From Rhizobium esperanzae (GTDB lineage Bacteria; Pseudomonadota; Alphaproteobacteria; Rhizobiales; Rhizobiaceae): a stretch of DNA of 64,000 nucleotides. The position numbers were made by a program, and so were the translations under genes. This document shows, piece after piece, positions 33,103 to 41,992 of this stretch (position 1 is the stretch's first letter; the number at the start of each line of letters is the position of its first letter). The notes beneath the pieces are model-generated. The model saw only the letters and a list, made by a program, of their open reading frames with translations. It did no database searches and had not been told where the DNA came from. The stretch spans positions 62,001 to 126,000 of the forward strand of contig NZ_MXPU01000015.1 in NCBI RefSeq assembly GCF_002204185.1, written 5' to 3'.

Positions 33103-34575
33103 ATGAAGAACGTCAGACCATATGCATCGCGGCTGTTCGCCGCAGTTCTCGCGACATCCGCCGCCATTCCCGCCATGGCAAGGGCGGAGAATTCCGCCGG
33201 TTTCGTCAATAAGGGCCTGGTCGGCGTCGGCCGCATTCCGGCCAACCAGCGCGACAAATTCGGTGAAACCTTCGGCTCCGGCTCCGGCATGGCGATCGAC
33301 GCCGCCGCCTGGAGTCGGGATGGCGCCAGCTATAAGGGCACGCTCTACCTTTTGCCCGACCGTGGTTACAATGTCGCCGGCACTGTCGACTACCACCCGC
33401 GCCTGAACACCCTCTCGATCATTCTGACCCCGACCGCGCCAGGCGCGGCTCCCGAGGCCGGCAAGGAGCAATCGGGCGTCGAGGCGAAACTCGTCGATTC
33501 CATGCTCTTTGTTGACGACAAGGGCGCGAACACGACCGGTCTCGACCCGGAATCCGGCGTCCGCGCCGCTGCGGGCAACTTCCCGCCGCTGCCGCAGGCG
33601 GCGAACGGCAAGATCGCCCTCGACGATGAGGCGATCATCCGCATGGCCGACGGCACTATGTTCGTCAGCGACGAATACGGCCCCTATATCTATCGCTTCT
33701 CCGCCGATGGCCACTTGCTTTCAGCCACCCAGCCGCCGAAGGCGCTTCTGCCGATGCGCAAGGGCGCGCTGAGCTTCGCCTCAAACAATCCCGGTCCCGG
33801 CGGGTCCGCTCCCGATCCGAAGGACCCCGAAACAGGCCGCCAGAACAACCAGGGTCTCGAAGGCATGGCAATGACGCCCGACGGCAAGTTTATCGTTGCC
33901 GTACTGCAGTCGGCGGCCCGCCAGGACGGCGGCGATTCCGGCTCGACCCGCCAGAATACCCGCGCCATGATCTATGACGCCGCCGATCCCGATCATCTGA
34001 AGCTGGTGCACGAATATGTCGTGCCGCTGCCGGTCTTCAAGGACGCCAAGGGCAAGACGACGATCGCCGCCGAGAGCGAGATCGTCGCCCTTTCCGACAA
34101 GACCTTCCTGATGCTTGCCCGTGACAGCGGCAACGGCCAGGGCGTGAAGGGCGACAAGTCTCTGTATCGCAAGATCGACATCGTCGACTTATCCGCCGCG
34201 ACCGATATCGCCGGCAGCGATTTCGACGCCGGCAAGGCGGTCGCACCGAAAGGTGTCCTCGACCCCTCGCTGACGCCGGCGACGCTGACGCCGTTTATCG
34301 ACCTCAACGACGAGGCAGAGCTTGGCCGCTTCGGCCTGCACAACGGTGCGCCGAACGACAGGAACGATCTGTCGGAAAAATGGGAAGCCATGGGTCTGGC
34401 AAGTGTCCTCGACCCGAAGCTGCCGGACGATTACTTCCTGTTCGTCGCCAACGACAACGACTTCCTGACGCAAGATGGCTTTCAGGTGGGGGCCGCCTAT
34501 AAGGCTGACGGCGGCGCCGACGTGGACACCATGTTCCAGGTTTTCCAGGTGACGCTTCCCGGCTTGAAAAAGTAA
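33103..34575 (+). CDS. Exported esterase-like/phytase-like propeller protein
   Basis: The 490-residue protein has a signal peptide (about 1-28, ending ARA) and matches the esterase-like activity of phytase family (PF13449): GSGMAIDAAAW, LYLLPDRGYN, DEAIIRMADGTMFVSDEYGPYIYRF, NNQGLEGMAMTPDGKFIVAVLQ and NDNDFLTQDGF. These are propeller-blade segments with clustered acidic residues that could bind Ca2+. Periplasmic phosphate release from organic esters is possible but unproven. The gene is monocistronic by spacing; a pho box was not seen. Confidence 0.82.
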   Translation: MKNVRPYASRLFAAVLATSAAIPAMARAENSAGFVNKGLVGVGRIPANQRDKFGETFGSGSGMAIDAAAWSRDGASYKGTLYLLPDRGYNVAGTVDYHPRLNTLSIILTPTAPGAAPEAGKEQSGVEAKLVDSMLFVDDKGANTTGLDPESGVRAAAGNFPPLPQAANGKIALDDEAIIRMADGTMFVSDEYGPYIYRFSADGHLLSATQPPKALLPMRKGALSFASNNPGPGGSAPDPKDPETGRQNNQGLEGMAMTPDGKFIVAVLQSAARQDGGDSGSTRQNTRAMIYDAADPDHLKLVHEYVVPLPVFKDAKGKTTIAAESEIVALSDKTFLMLARDSGNGQGVKGDKSLYRKIDIVDLSAATDIAGSDFDAGKAVAPKGVLDPSLTPATLTPFIDLNDEAELGRFGLHNGAPNDRNDLSEKWEAMGLASVLDPKLPDDYFLFVANDNDFLTQDGFQVGAAYKADGGADVDTMFQVFQVTLPGLKK

Positions 34576-34654
34576 CTGCGCGCTACGAGCGGCGGACGCG
34601 CGAGCCGCGTTCGCCCGTTGATCCAGCGTCTTCGTCGATGACGAAAGGGAAAGG

Positions 34655-34813
34655 TGCGATCCACGACGACCGATGGATGTTTACGATCCTGGGCGCCTAC
34701 AAACGTAGGTGGGCACCGTGTGTCCAGGCCCACGAGCCCGGACAGGGACAGCTCCCTTTGGATCGAGTATGGCCCCAGGGATTGTGGTTCCTGTCGAGAG
34801 GCGCAGACCGCAT
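34655..34813 (-). ncRNA. ssrS: 6S RNA
   Basis: On the minus strand, directly after zapA, about 158 nt can fold into a long interrupted hairpin. The closing bases UGCG/CGCA lie at the two ends. The 5' arm has CGACAGGAACCAC and CCCUGGGGCC, and the 3' arm has GGUGCCCACCUACGUUUG and GUAGGCGCCC, which I recognise from rhizobial 6S RNAs. A TATATA at 34819-34824 is placed as the -10 element. 6S RNA mimics an open promoter and binds the housekeeping RNA polymerase. Both ends are estimates (about +/-10 nt). Confidence 0.78.
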
Positions 34814-34881
34814 CGCGATATATAAGGTCGTTTGCATCGACGCGCCAGTGGCGACGAGAGCCCGTTTTTATTTAATTGACA

Positions 34882-35259
34882 TCAATTGAGTTCGGGAGCG
34901 GCCCGGCCATTCAGCTTGTCGGTGATGCCGCGAATACGGCTCGAAACCTCGCCGAGCGCCGCCGCCAGCGTTTCCTCGGTGCGGGCGGTCGCGGCAAGCA
35001 CGGTGTCGCGGTTGCCGCGCAGCGACTCGAGCTCGGACTCCAGCCCCGCGATGCGGCGCGTCAGCTCGGCAATCTCGTCCATGATCATGATGCCGGCCAT
35101 GACGGTGATCCTGAGATCGCCGATCTCGCCGAACTGGCCCTTGAGATGGCCGACATAGCGGTCGAAACGGGTGGCGAGATCGGTCAAATGATCCTCCTGC
35201 CCTTCCTCGCAGGCCATGCGATAGGCCTTGCCGTCGATCGTTACCGTCACCTGCGCCAT
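34882..35259 (-). CDS. zapA: Cell division protein ZapA
   Basis: A 125-residue protein with the ZapA fold: TVTIDGKAYRMACEEGQEDH, then LATRFDRYVGHLK, MAGIMIMDEIAEL and a C-terminal coiled coil (about 65-110). ZapA crosslinks FtsZ filaments at the division ring. It starts 16 bp after the DUF4164 gene and is followed by 6S RNA, the arrangement conserved in many proteobacteria. The AGAGAG just before the ATG is a weak ribosome binding site. Confidence 0.92.
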   Translation of the reverse strand: MAQVTVTIDGKAYRMACEEGQEDHLTDLATRFDRYVGHLKGQFGEIGDLRITVMAGIMIMDEIAELTRRIAGLESELESLRGNRDTVLAATARTEETLAAALGEVSSRIRGITDKLNGRAAPELN

Positions 35260-35275
35260 ATCAAATTCTCTCTCA

Positions 35276-35548
35276 TCAGCGGTCCAGAACCGCGCGGATC
35301 GTCTCCATGGCCGTCACCAGCCGCCGCGATACCTCACGATTGACCTCTTCCAGCCGGTTGGCGCGAAATTCGGCCTGGTCGAGCTCCTGGGCCAAACGGG
35401 AGCGGTCGGCATGCACACGTCGCACCTCGCCCTCGATCTCACCCTGCTCTCGCTGTCGCTCAATGCGCATGTCGACGGCGTTTTCGAGGCTCGAAATCGC
35501 TTGTCTCAATTCGTCGAGCGCTGCTTCCATGGTTTTGCCTGTGGGCAT
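35276..35548 (-). CDS. DUF4164 coiled-coil protein upstream of zapA
   Basis: The 90-residue protein is almost entirely heptad-like (ALDELRQAISSLENAVDMRI, then EGEVRRVHADRSRLAQEL), predicting a long coiled coil. It matches the small DUF4164 family found next to zapA in Rhizobiales. A ZapB-like partner role is an attractive inference but untested. GGAAAGG lies 6 nt before ATG 35548, and an adjacent ATG at 35551 is equally possible. It is divergent from tkt across 337 bp. Confidence 0.8.
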   Translation of the reverse strand: MPTGKTMEAALDELRQAISSLENAVDMRIERQREQGEIEGEVRRVHADRSRLAQELDQAEFRANRLEEVNREVSRRLVTAMETIRAVLDR

Positions 35549-35885
35549 CATGCCTTTCCGATTCCCGTGCAGGACCTGCGAATCGGCCACATCTGCCGAT
35601 CTCGTGATTTCAAGAGGATATGCAGCTCGCCAACGGCCCGTCAATAAATCCCGTCACCCGGCAGCCTGCCTATCTGTGGATGAACGTGTTGGGCAGGCCC
35701 GCCGCGCCGGGTTTGGTCTTTTGTAAAGTCGCGCGATCAAATGTCAAAAAATTGCCGCGGGCCGCTGGGATTTGGCCCGCCATTGATTGACTCGCCAGCC
35801 CCAACTGCTATGTGTCAGCCGCTTTCACCCGATGGTCTTGGAGGCTCGAGGCCATCCCCCGACACCCGGAGCTTGCAGAAAAGCC

Positions 35886-37859
35886 ATGACCTCTCTCCAA
35901 CAAAACGACCGGATGGCGAACGCGATCCGTTTCCTCGCCATGGACGCCGTTGAAAAGGCGAATTCCGGCCACCCTGGTATGCCGATGGGCATGGCTGACG
36001 TGGCGACGGTCCTGTTCACCAAATATCTGCGCTTCGACCCCAAGAAGCCGCATTGGCCGAACCGCGACCGCTTCGTGCTGTCGGCCGGCCATGGCTCGAT
36101 GCTGCTCTATTCGCTGCTGTATCTGACCGGTTATCCCGACATGACGATCGAGGACCTGAAGCAGTTCCGCCAGGTCGGCTCCAAGACCGCCGGACACCCC
36201 GAATACGGCCACGCAACCGGCATCGAGACCACCACCGGCCCCCTCGGTCAGGGCATCGCCAATGCCGTCGGCATGGCGATCGCCGAACGCAAGCTGCGCG
36301 AGGAATTCGGCGCGGACCTCCAGGACCACTACACCTACGTGATCAATGGCGACGGCTGCCTGATGGAGGGCATCAGCCATGAAGCCATTGCCCTTGCCGG
36401 CCACCTTAAGCTCAACAAGCTGATCCTCTTCTGGGATAACAACTCGATTACCATCGACGGCGCCGTTTCGCTGTCGGACTCGACCGATCAGATCGCCCGC
36501 TTCAAGGCCGTTCACTGGAACACGATCGAGATCGATGGCCACGATCAGGCCGCCATCGCCGATGCAATCGAAGCCGCCCACAAGTCTGATCGCCCGACCT
36601 TCATCGCCTGCAAGACGGTGATCGGCTTCGGCGCCCCGAACAAGGCCGGCAGCCACAAGGTTCACGGCAGCCCGCTCGGCGCCGACGAGATCGCCGCCAC
36701 CCGTAAGGCGCTGAACTGGGATTACGAGCCATTCGTCGTTCCCTCGGACATTCTCGATGCATGGCGCGCAGCCGGCACCCGTTCCGACAATATCGTCAAG
36801 GCATGGGAAGAAACTCTGTCCAGATCGCCGGCCAGAGCGGAATTCTCCCGCCGTATGGCAGGCGACCTGCCGGAAGGTTTCGATGCCGCGATCAGCGCAT
36901 ATAAGAAGAAGCTGGCCGAGACCAGGCCGACGGTCGCAACCCGCAAGGCATCCGAGGACGCACTCGAAATTATCAACGGCTTCGTGCCGGAAACGCTTGG
37001 CGGTTCCGCCGACCTGACGCCGTCGAACAACACCAAGACAAGCCAGATGCACTCGATCACGCCGACGGATTTCGCCGGCCGTTACGTGCACTGGGGCATC
37101 CGCGAGCACGGCATGGCGTCAGCCATGAACGGCATTGCGCTGCATGGCGGCCTCATTCCCTATAGCGGCGGCTTCCTGATTTTCTCGGATTACTGCCGCC
37201 CGCCGATCCGCCTCGCTGCACTGATGGGCATCCGCGTCATCCACGTTCTGACGCATGACTCGATTGGCGTCGGAGAAGACGGCCCGACGCACCAGCCCGT
37301 CGAACAGCTCGCCGGCTTGCGCGCCATCCCCAATCTGCTGGTCTTCCGTCCGGCCGACGCCACGGAAACGGCGGAATGCTGGCAAATCGCCATCAAGACC
37401 CACAACCGTCCGTCGGGCCTTGCCCTGACGCGTCAGAACCTCAGCCCCGCCCGCACCGAATACAGCGAAAAGAACCTCTGCGAACAGGGCGCCTATACGC
37501 TTGCCGGCAATGCCGACGCCAAGGTGACGATCTTCGCCTCCGGCTCCGAAGTCGAAATCGCCGTCGCCGCTCGCGCCGCTCTTGAAGCCAAGGGTGTTTC
37601 GGTCCGCGTCGTCTCGGTGCCCTGCACCGAACTGTTCTTCGAACAGCCGGAAGCCTATCGCAAGCAAGTGCTCGGCAACTCCCCGGTCAAGATCGCCGTC
37701 GAAGCCGCCGTCCGCGAGGGCTGGGACGCCTTCATCGGACCGGAAGGCACTTTCATCGGCATGAAGAGCTTCGGCGCGTCCGGTCCGGTCAAGGACGTTT
37801 ACAAGCATTTCGGGATCACCGCCGACGCCGTCGTTGCGGCTGCCGAAGCAAAGCTTTAA
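35886..37859 (+). CDS. tkt: Transketolase
   Basis: The 657-residue enzyme carries ANSGHPGMPMG at the N-terminus, the thiamine-diphosphate motif GDGCLMEGISHEA...NN (about 155-185), the pyrimidine domain with the THDSIGVGEDGPTHQP segment, and a C-terminal domain. It exchanges two-carbon units between pentose, triose and hexose phosphates. The start MTSLQQND at 35886 fits the family; upstream codons are not conserved. It begins the tkt-gap-(pgk)-(fbaB) carbon block. The 37860-37882 hairpin between tkt and gap lacks a T-run. Confidence 0.96.
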   Translation: MTSLQQNDRMANAIRFLAMDAVEKANSGHPGMPMGMADVATVLFTKYLRFDPKKPHWPNRDRFVLSAGHGSMLLYSLLYLTGYPDMTIEDLKQFRQVGSKTAGHPEYGHATGIETTTGPLGQGIANAVGMAIAERKLREEFGADLQDHYTYVINGDGCLMEGISHEAIALAGHLKLNKLILFWDNNSITIDGAVSLSDSTDQIARFKAVHWNTIEIDGHDQAAIADAIEAAHKSDRPTFIACKTVIGFGAPNKAGSHKVHGSPLGADEIAATRKALNWDYEPFVVPSDILDAWRAAGTRSDNIVKAWEETLSRSPARAEFSRRMAGDLPEGFDAAISAYKKKLAETRPTVATRKASEDALEIINGFVPETLGGSADLTPSNNTKTSQMHSITPTDFAGRYVHWGIREHGMASAMNGIALHGGLIPYSGGFLIFSDYCRPPIRLAALMGIRVIHVLTHDSIGVGEDGPTHQPVEQLAGLRAIPNLLVFRPADATETAECWQIAIKTHNRPSGLALTRQNLSPARTEYSEKNLCEQGAYTLAGNADAKVTIFASGSEVEIAVAARAALEAKGVSVRVVSVPCTELFFEQPEAYRKQVLGNSPVKIAVEAAVREGWDAFIGPEGTFIGMKSFGASGPVKDVYKHFGITADAVVAAAEAKL

Positions 37860-37882
37860 AGAGGGCGCCTTGAGGCGCTCTC
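37860..37882 (+). other. Intercistronic hairpin between tkt and gap
   Basis: GAGGGCGCC and GGCGCTCTC pair through nine base pairs with one G-U and a TTGA loop, directly after the tkt stop. No T-run follows, so it probably stabilises or partly attenuates a tkt-gap transcript instead of terminating it. Confidence 0.5.
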
Positions 37883-37937
37883 CATCTCCTCAATTCCAGG
37901 CCGCCCGGCCTATCGGGCCCTATTCTATCGGGAGTGA

Positions 37938-38954
37938 ATGAACATGACAGTCAAGGTTGCCATCAATGGTTTCGGCCGCATCGGCCGTAACGTCCTCCGC
38001 GCTATCGTCGAATCCGGCCGCACCGACATTGAGGTCGTCGCCATCAACGACCTCGGCCCGGTCGAGACCAATGCCCATCTGCTGCGTTACGACTCGATCC
38101 ACGGCAAGTTCCCGGCCGAAGTGAAGGTCGAAGGCGATACGATCATCGTCGGCGGCGGCAAGCCGATCAAGGTCACCGCGATCAAGGATCCGGCAACGCT
38201 GCCGCACCGCGAGCTCGGCGTTGACATCGCCATGGAATGCACCGGCATCTTCACCGCCCGCGACAAGGCCGCCGCCCACCTGACGGCCGGCGCCAAGCGC
38301 GTCATCGTCTCGGCTCCCGCCGATGGCGCAGATCTCACCGTCGTCTACGGCGTCAACCATGACCAGCTTACCAAGGAGCATACGGTCATCTCTAACGCCT
38401 CCTGCACCACCAACTGCCTGGTGCCTGTCGTCAAGGTTCTCGACGACGCCGTCGGCATCGACCACGGCTTCATGACGACCATCCACTCCTACACCGGCGA
38501 CCAGCCGACGCTCGACACGATGCACAAGGATCTGTATCGCGCCCGCGCTGCCGCTCTCTCGATGATCCCGACCTCGACGGGCGCCGCCAAGGCCGTCGGC
38601 CTCGTGCTGCCGCACCTCAAGGGCAAGCTCGACGGCACCTCGATCCGCGTTCCCACCCCGAACGTCTCGGTCGTCGACTTCAAGTTCGTTTCCAAGAAGG
38701 CCACCACAGTCGGCGAAATCAACGAAGCCATCAAGGCTGCCTCCAACGGCAAGCTGAAGGGCATCCTCGGCTACACCGACGAGCCGCTCGTCTCCCGCGA
38801 TTTCAACCACGACAGCCACTCCTCGATCTTCGCAACCGATCAGACCAAGGTCATGGAAGGCAATTTCGTGCGCGTCCTGTCCTGGTACGACAACGAGTGG
38901 GGCTTCTCCAGCCGCATGTCGGACACGGCCGTGGCTTTCGCCAAGCTCATCTGA
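37938..38954 (+). CDS. gap: Glyceraldehyde-3-phosphate dehydrogenase, type I
   Basis: A 338-residue enzyme with the NAD-binding start VKVAINGFGRIGRNVLRAI, catalytic Cys156 in SNASCTTNCL, and the phosphate-site segment NVSVVDFKF. It interconverts glyceraldehyde-3-phosphate and 1,3-bisphosphoglycerate. GGGAG precedes the ATG at 37938 by about 7 nt; ATG 37944 is an alternative. It lies 78 bp downstream of tkt and ends in a strong terminator, so tkt-gap is probably one unit separate from pgk. Confidence 0.97.
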   Translation: MNMTVKVAINGFGRIGRNVLRAIVESGRTDIEVVAINDLGPVETNAHLLRYDSIHGKFPAEVKVEGDTIIVGGGKPIKVTAIKDPATLPHRELGVDIAMECTGIFTARDKAAAHLTAGAKRVIVSAPADGADLTVVYGVNHDQLTKEHTVISNASCTTNCLVPVVKVLDDAVGIDHGFMTTIHSYTGDQPTLDTMHKDLYRARAAALSMIPTSTGAAKAVGLVLPHLKGKLDGTSIRVPTPNVSVVDFKFVSKKATTVGEINEAIKAASNGKLKGILGYTDEPLVSRDFNHDSHSSIFATDQTKVMEGNFVRVLSWYDNEWGFSSRMSDTAVAFAKLI

Positions 38955-38978
38955 GCGGTGGATCATTGAAAATCATGG

Positions 38979-39005
38979 ACGGCCCGGGAAACCGGGCCGT
39001 TTTTG
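38979..39005 (+). terminator. Rho-independent terminator of gap
   Basis: A perfect 9-bp stem, ACGGCCCGG/CCGGGCCGT (38979-38987 with 38992-39000), has a GAAA tetraloop and is followed by TTTTTG. It lies 25 bp after the gap stop. Confidence 0.92.
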
Positions 39006-39087
39006 TTATAGGCGTATGAAGCCAGTCATGGCATCGTTGGTGACCCCCGGGGCCGTGTTGCCATCCGGAGGAGATAAAGAGGGATGG

Positions 39088-39402
39088 ATGGATTACTTTA
39101 CCGTTGAAATCGCCGGCCGCGCCGTCGCCAGCTTTCGCTCGAAGAACCATGAGGAAGCGACGCATTTCTTCGAAGCAGAAGATTTTCGCGACGACCTGAC
39201 CATTCTCGAATCCGAGGGCAAGCCCCTGTGGGACCGGAAGGCGACGCTCAGCCTGCGCAAAGCGACGGCCGAGGAAGCCAGCGAAGTCGAACACGCCTAT
39301 GAATTCGATGACGATCCGGAAAGGACCATCGACGATGAGTTCGTCGTTTTCCTGGTGCCGGTCGAAGACCTGACCGACGAGGGCGAGGACACCGAAGACT
39401 GA
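39088..39402 (+). CDS. Small acidic hypothetical protein
   Basis: The 104-residue protein begins MDYFTVEIAGRAVASFRSKN and ends in a very acidic tail (DEGEDTED). I recognise no characterised domain; similar short acidic proteins occur after gap in other rhizobia as far as I recall. GGAGGAG lies about 17 nt before, and AGAGGG directly before, the clustered ATGs at 39084/39088. The frame is open to 39016, but that part overlaps the end of the gap terminator region and is less likely coding. It is cytoplasmic by prediction. Confidence 0.7.
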   Translation: MDYFTVEIAGRAVASFRSKNHEEATHFFEAEDFRDDLTILESEGKPLWDRKATLSLRKATAEEASEVEHAYEFDDDPERTIDDEFVVFLVPVEDLTDEGEDTED

Positions 39403-39543
39403 CCGTGAAAGCCATTTCGAAGCGACGGGTTCGCGCGGCCGAAGAACGGAATCACGGTTGGCAATCCACTGGCCAAGCGTGATAAACTGAGGAAATGCAA
39501 TAACGCTGCACAATGGCTGAGATGATCCAAGTGGAGGCGATAA

Positions 39544-39720
39544 ATGGCAGAGGCGCAAAAACGCTTGTCCCAAACCACCCTCAAGCGGCGGCAGCGGTTT
39601 CACCCTAAGCGGGACGTCAAACCCGCCGTGTTGGCAAAGGCTAATCGTCTGGCCATCCGGGTTGCCGCGTTCATCGGTCTTTCGTTCCTCGCCGTCATCA
39701 TACTTCAGGCAGTGTTCTGA
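39544..39720 (+). CDS. 58-residue single-helix membrane protein
   Basis: A short frame starts at ATG 39544 with GGAGG 8 nt upstream and encodes 58 residues. The first half is basic (QKRLSQTTLKRRQRFHPKR) and the second half is a membrane helix (AIRVAAFIGLSFLAVIILQ). The good ribosome binding site and the basic-then-hydrophobic layout support a real small membrane protein with its N-terminus inside. Function is unknown. It lies between the acidic hypothetical and the antiporter. Confidence 0.65.
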   Translation: MAEAQKRLSQTTLKRRQRFHPKRDVKPAVLAKANRLAIRVAAFIGLSFLAVIILQAVF

Positions 39721-40047
39721 CGGGCCGCATGAAGGATTGTGTCTATCCTGCTGCGGTTTGCGGATACCCGCAGGAAAAATCGATCTTCCTGCCTTTCGCC
39801 CTGCTCTTGCCTGATTTTCCTATACATTCTTTGTAGAGAGTTTCTCCCGTAGCATTTCCGTGTCGGTGGCCATCCGGCAGCCGTTCAGCAGCATGATGCA
39901 GCACGAGACGAGGTTAAGCCGCAAGGCCTACCCTTCTCTGCCGTTTTGCCGTTTACTGATGGATCGACGCGCGTGGCGGAGGGTTGAGACGGACGGATCG
40001 GTCGGCGGTGGCCGCATCCGTAAAGGATTCGATGAAAAGGGGTGGGC
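39721..40047. other. 327-bp gap before the antiporter gene, no gene seen
   Basis: No coding sequence with a ribosome binding site was found. An imperfect hairpin (about 39749-39772, CCTGC ... GCAGG followed by five A) and an AT-rich patch with TATACATTC near 39822 could hold a terminator and promoter. Open frames on the plus strand here overlap the antiporter out of frame and look spurious. Confidence 0.4.
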
Positions 40048-41922
40048 ATGGAAGCGTTCTATATCGTGGTGCTGGTCGCGACGGCGCTCGTGCTTCTTGC
40101 CGCTTTTTCGAGCCTGCTCGCCTTCCGCTTCGGTGCCCCGCTGCTTCTCCTCTTCCTGATGATCGGCCTTGCCGCCGGCGTCGACGGGCTCGGTATCGAA
40201 TTCAGCAACAACTATCTCGCCTATATTCTCGGCTCTATTGCGCTCGCCGTCATCCTGTTCGATTCCGGCTTCGGCACGCCGATGCAGGCCTTTCGGCTCG
40301 CAGCAGTGCCTTCTTTGACGCTCGCCTCGGTCGGCGTTCTGATCACCGCCTCGCTCTTTGCCGTCGCTGCCATGTGGCTGTTGAACTTCACCTGGCTCGA
40401 AGGCCTGCTGCTCGGTTCGATCGTCGCATCGACTGATGCCGCCGCCGTCTTCTTCCTGCTACGCATCGGCGGCATCAACATCCGCGACAAGGTGCGCTCG
40501 ACGCTGGAAGTCGAATCCGGCACCAACGATCCGATGGCGATCTTCCTCACCATCGCCCTCGTCGAGGTCCTGGCGAGCGGCGAGCGTTATGCCGGCATCA
40601 ATATCGGCATGCTCGCCATGTTCGTGCAGCAGATGGGGCTCGGCGTCATCCTCGGTCTGCTCGGCGGCATGATGATCGTGCTGATCGTCAGCAGGCTCGA
40701 CACCGATCGCGGCCTGACGCCGATCTTCGTGCTGGCGCTTGCCCTTCTCGTCTTCTCCTTCGCCGGTGCGGTCGGCGGCAGCGGCTTCCTCGCCGTCTAT
40801 GTCGCCGGCATCTACGCCGGAAACCGGCGAATGCAGGCGCTCGGCACCATCAAACGCTTCCAGGACGGCATGACCTGGCTGGCGCAGATTATCATGTTCC
40901 TGGTGCTCGGCCTGCTCGCCACGCCGTCACAATTTCCCGCCATCATCGTGCCGGCGATCCTGCTTGCCCTCTTCCTGATCTTCATTGCCCGCCCGCTGGC
41001 AATCTGGCTGTCGCTGCTTCCGTTCGATTATACGCAGCAGGAGATCGGTTTCGTCGCCTGGGTCGGCCTGCGCGGTGCTGTCTCCATTCTGCTTGCGATC
41101 ATGCCCATCCTCGGCGGCCTGGAAAACGGCCAGCTCTTTTTCAACACCGCCTTCATCATCGTCTTGGTCTCCCTGCTCGTCCAGGGCTGGACGATCAAGC
41201 CGATCGCCAAGAAGCTCGGCCTGATCATTCCGCCGCGCATCGGCGCCGTCGACAAGGTCGAGGTCGACCTTCCGGGCGCCGCCAACCATGAACTGCTCTC
41301 CTACCGAGTCATCAAGGACAGTCCGGTGCTGCGCGGCGAGCGCATTCCACGCTGGGCCACCCCGTCGCTTGTCATCCGCGACGGCAAGTCAATGCGTTAT
41401 CAATATGCTGGGCGGCTGCGCGAAAACGATCTGGTTTATCTCTTCATCGTGCCGAGCTATTCCCGGCTGCTCGACCGGCTCTTCGCCAGCCGTGCGCCTG
41501 TCGATGAGGATGATGCCGAATTCTTCGGCGCCTTCGCGCTCTCGCCCGCGCGCCCTGCCGCCGATCTCGATGCCGCCTATGGGCCCGGCCTGCTCAACGA
41601 ATCCGAGAAAGGCCTGACGATTGCGGAATTGATGCGGCAGCGCCTCGGCGGCAAGGCCGATTATGCCGACCGCGTCCGTCTCGGCTCGATCATCCTCATT
41701 GTCCGTGATCTCGACGAGCACGACCACGTCACCTCCGTCGGCATGTCGCTCGAAGCGGTCGAACCGGCCACCACCCTGCCGATCTTCATCAATCTCAAGG
41801 ACATTATCCAGCGCATCCACAACAGGTTGAACGGACGCCGCAACCGCGAAGCGGCGGCCTCCGAAACCATGCCGAAAGCATCGGCCGGAGGCGACGAAGC
41901 CAGACGCAAAAACGGCCGTTGA
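40048..41922 (+). CDS. Potassium/proton antiporter, CPA family with TrkA-C and CorC-type domains
   Basis: The 624-residue protein has about twelve membrane helices (about 1-400) with the ion-binding motifs GSIVASTDAAAVFFLL and ESGTNDPMAIFL. A TrkA_C regulatory domain (about 415-485) and a C-terminal CorC/HlyC-like domain (about 520-590) follow. This combination is typical of CvrA/NhaP2-like K+/H+ antiporters. AAGGGG lies about 7 nt before ATG 40048; a GTG two codons earlier is possible. It stands between gap and pgk and breaks up the glycolytic block. Confidence 0.9.
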   Translation: MEAFYIVVLVATALVLLAAFSSLLAFRFGAPLLLLFLMIGLAAGVDGLGIEFSNNYLAYILGSIALAVILFDSGFGTPMQAFRLAAVPSLTLASVGVLITASLFAVAAMWLLNFTWLEGLLLGSIVASTDAAAVFFLLRIGGINIRDKVRSTLEVESGTNDPMAIFLTIALVEVLASGERYAGINIGMLAMFVQQMGLGVILGLLGGMMIVLIVSRLDTDRGLTPIFVLALALLVFSFAGAVGGSGFLAVYVAGIYAGNRRMQALGTIKRFQDGMTWLAQIIMFLVLGLLATPSQFPAIIVPAILLALFLIFIARPLAIWLSLLPFDYTQQEIGFVAWVGLRGAVSILLAIMPILGGLENGQLFFNTAFIIVLVSLLVQGWTIKPIAKKLGLIIPPRIGAVDKVEVDLPGAANHELLSYRVIKDSPVLRGERIPRWATPSLVIRDGKSMRYQYAGRLRENDLVYLFIVPSYSRLLDRLFASRAPVDEDDAEFFGAFALSPARPAADLDAAYGPGLLNESEKGLTIAELMRQRLGGKADYADRVRLGSIILIVRDLDEHDHVTSVGMSLEAVEPATTLPIFINLKDIIQRIHNRLNGRRNREAAASETMPKASAGGDEARRKNGR

Positions 41923-41992
41923 ACGCCTTGCGTCTCGAATGATCCTTGCTATGGTCGGCGCAACTTCCGCCAACCAAGACTGGATCCTCTCC

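Noticed and set aside
39860..40159. Plus-strand frames before the antiporter as possible small genes
   Set aside because: They run into the antiporter out of frame, lack ribosome binding sites and are rich in Arg/Ser.
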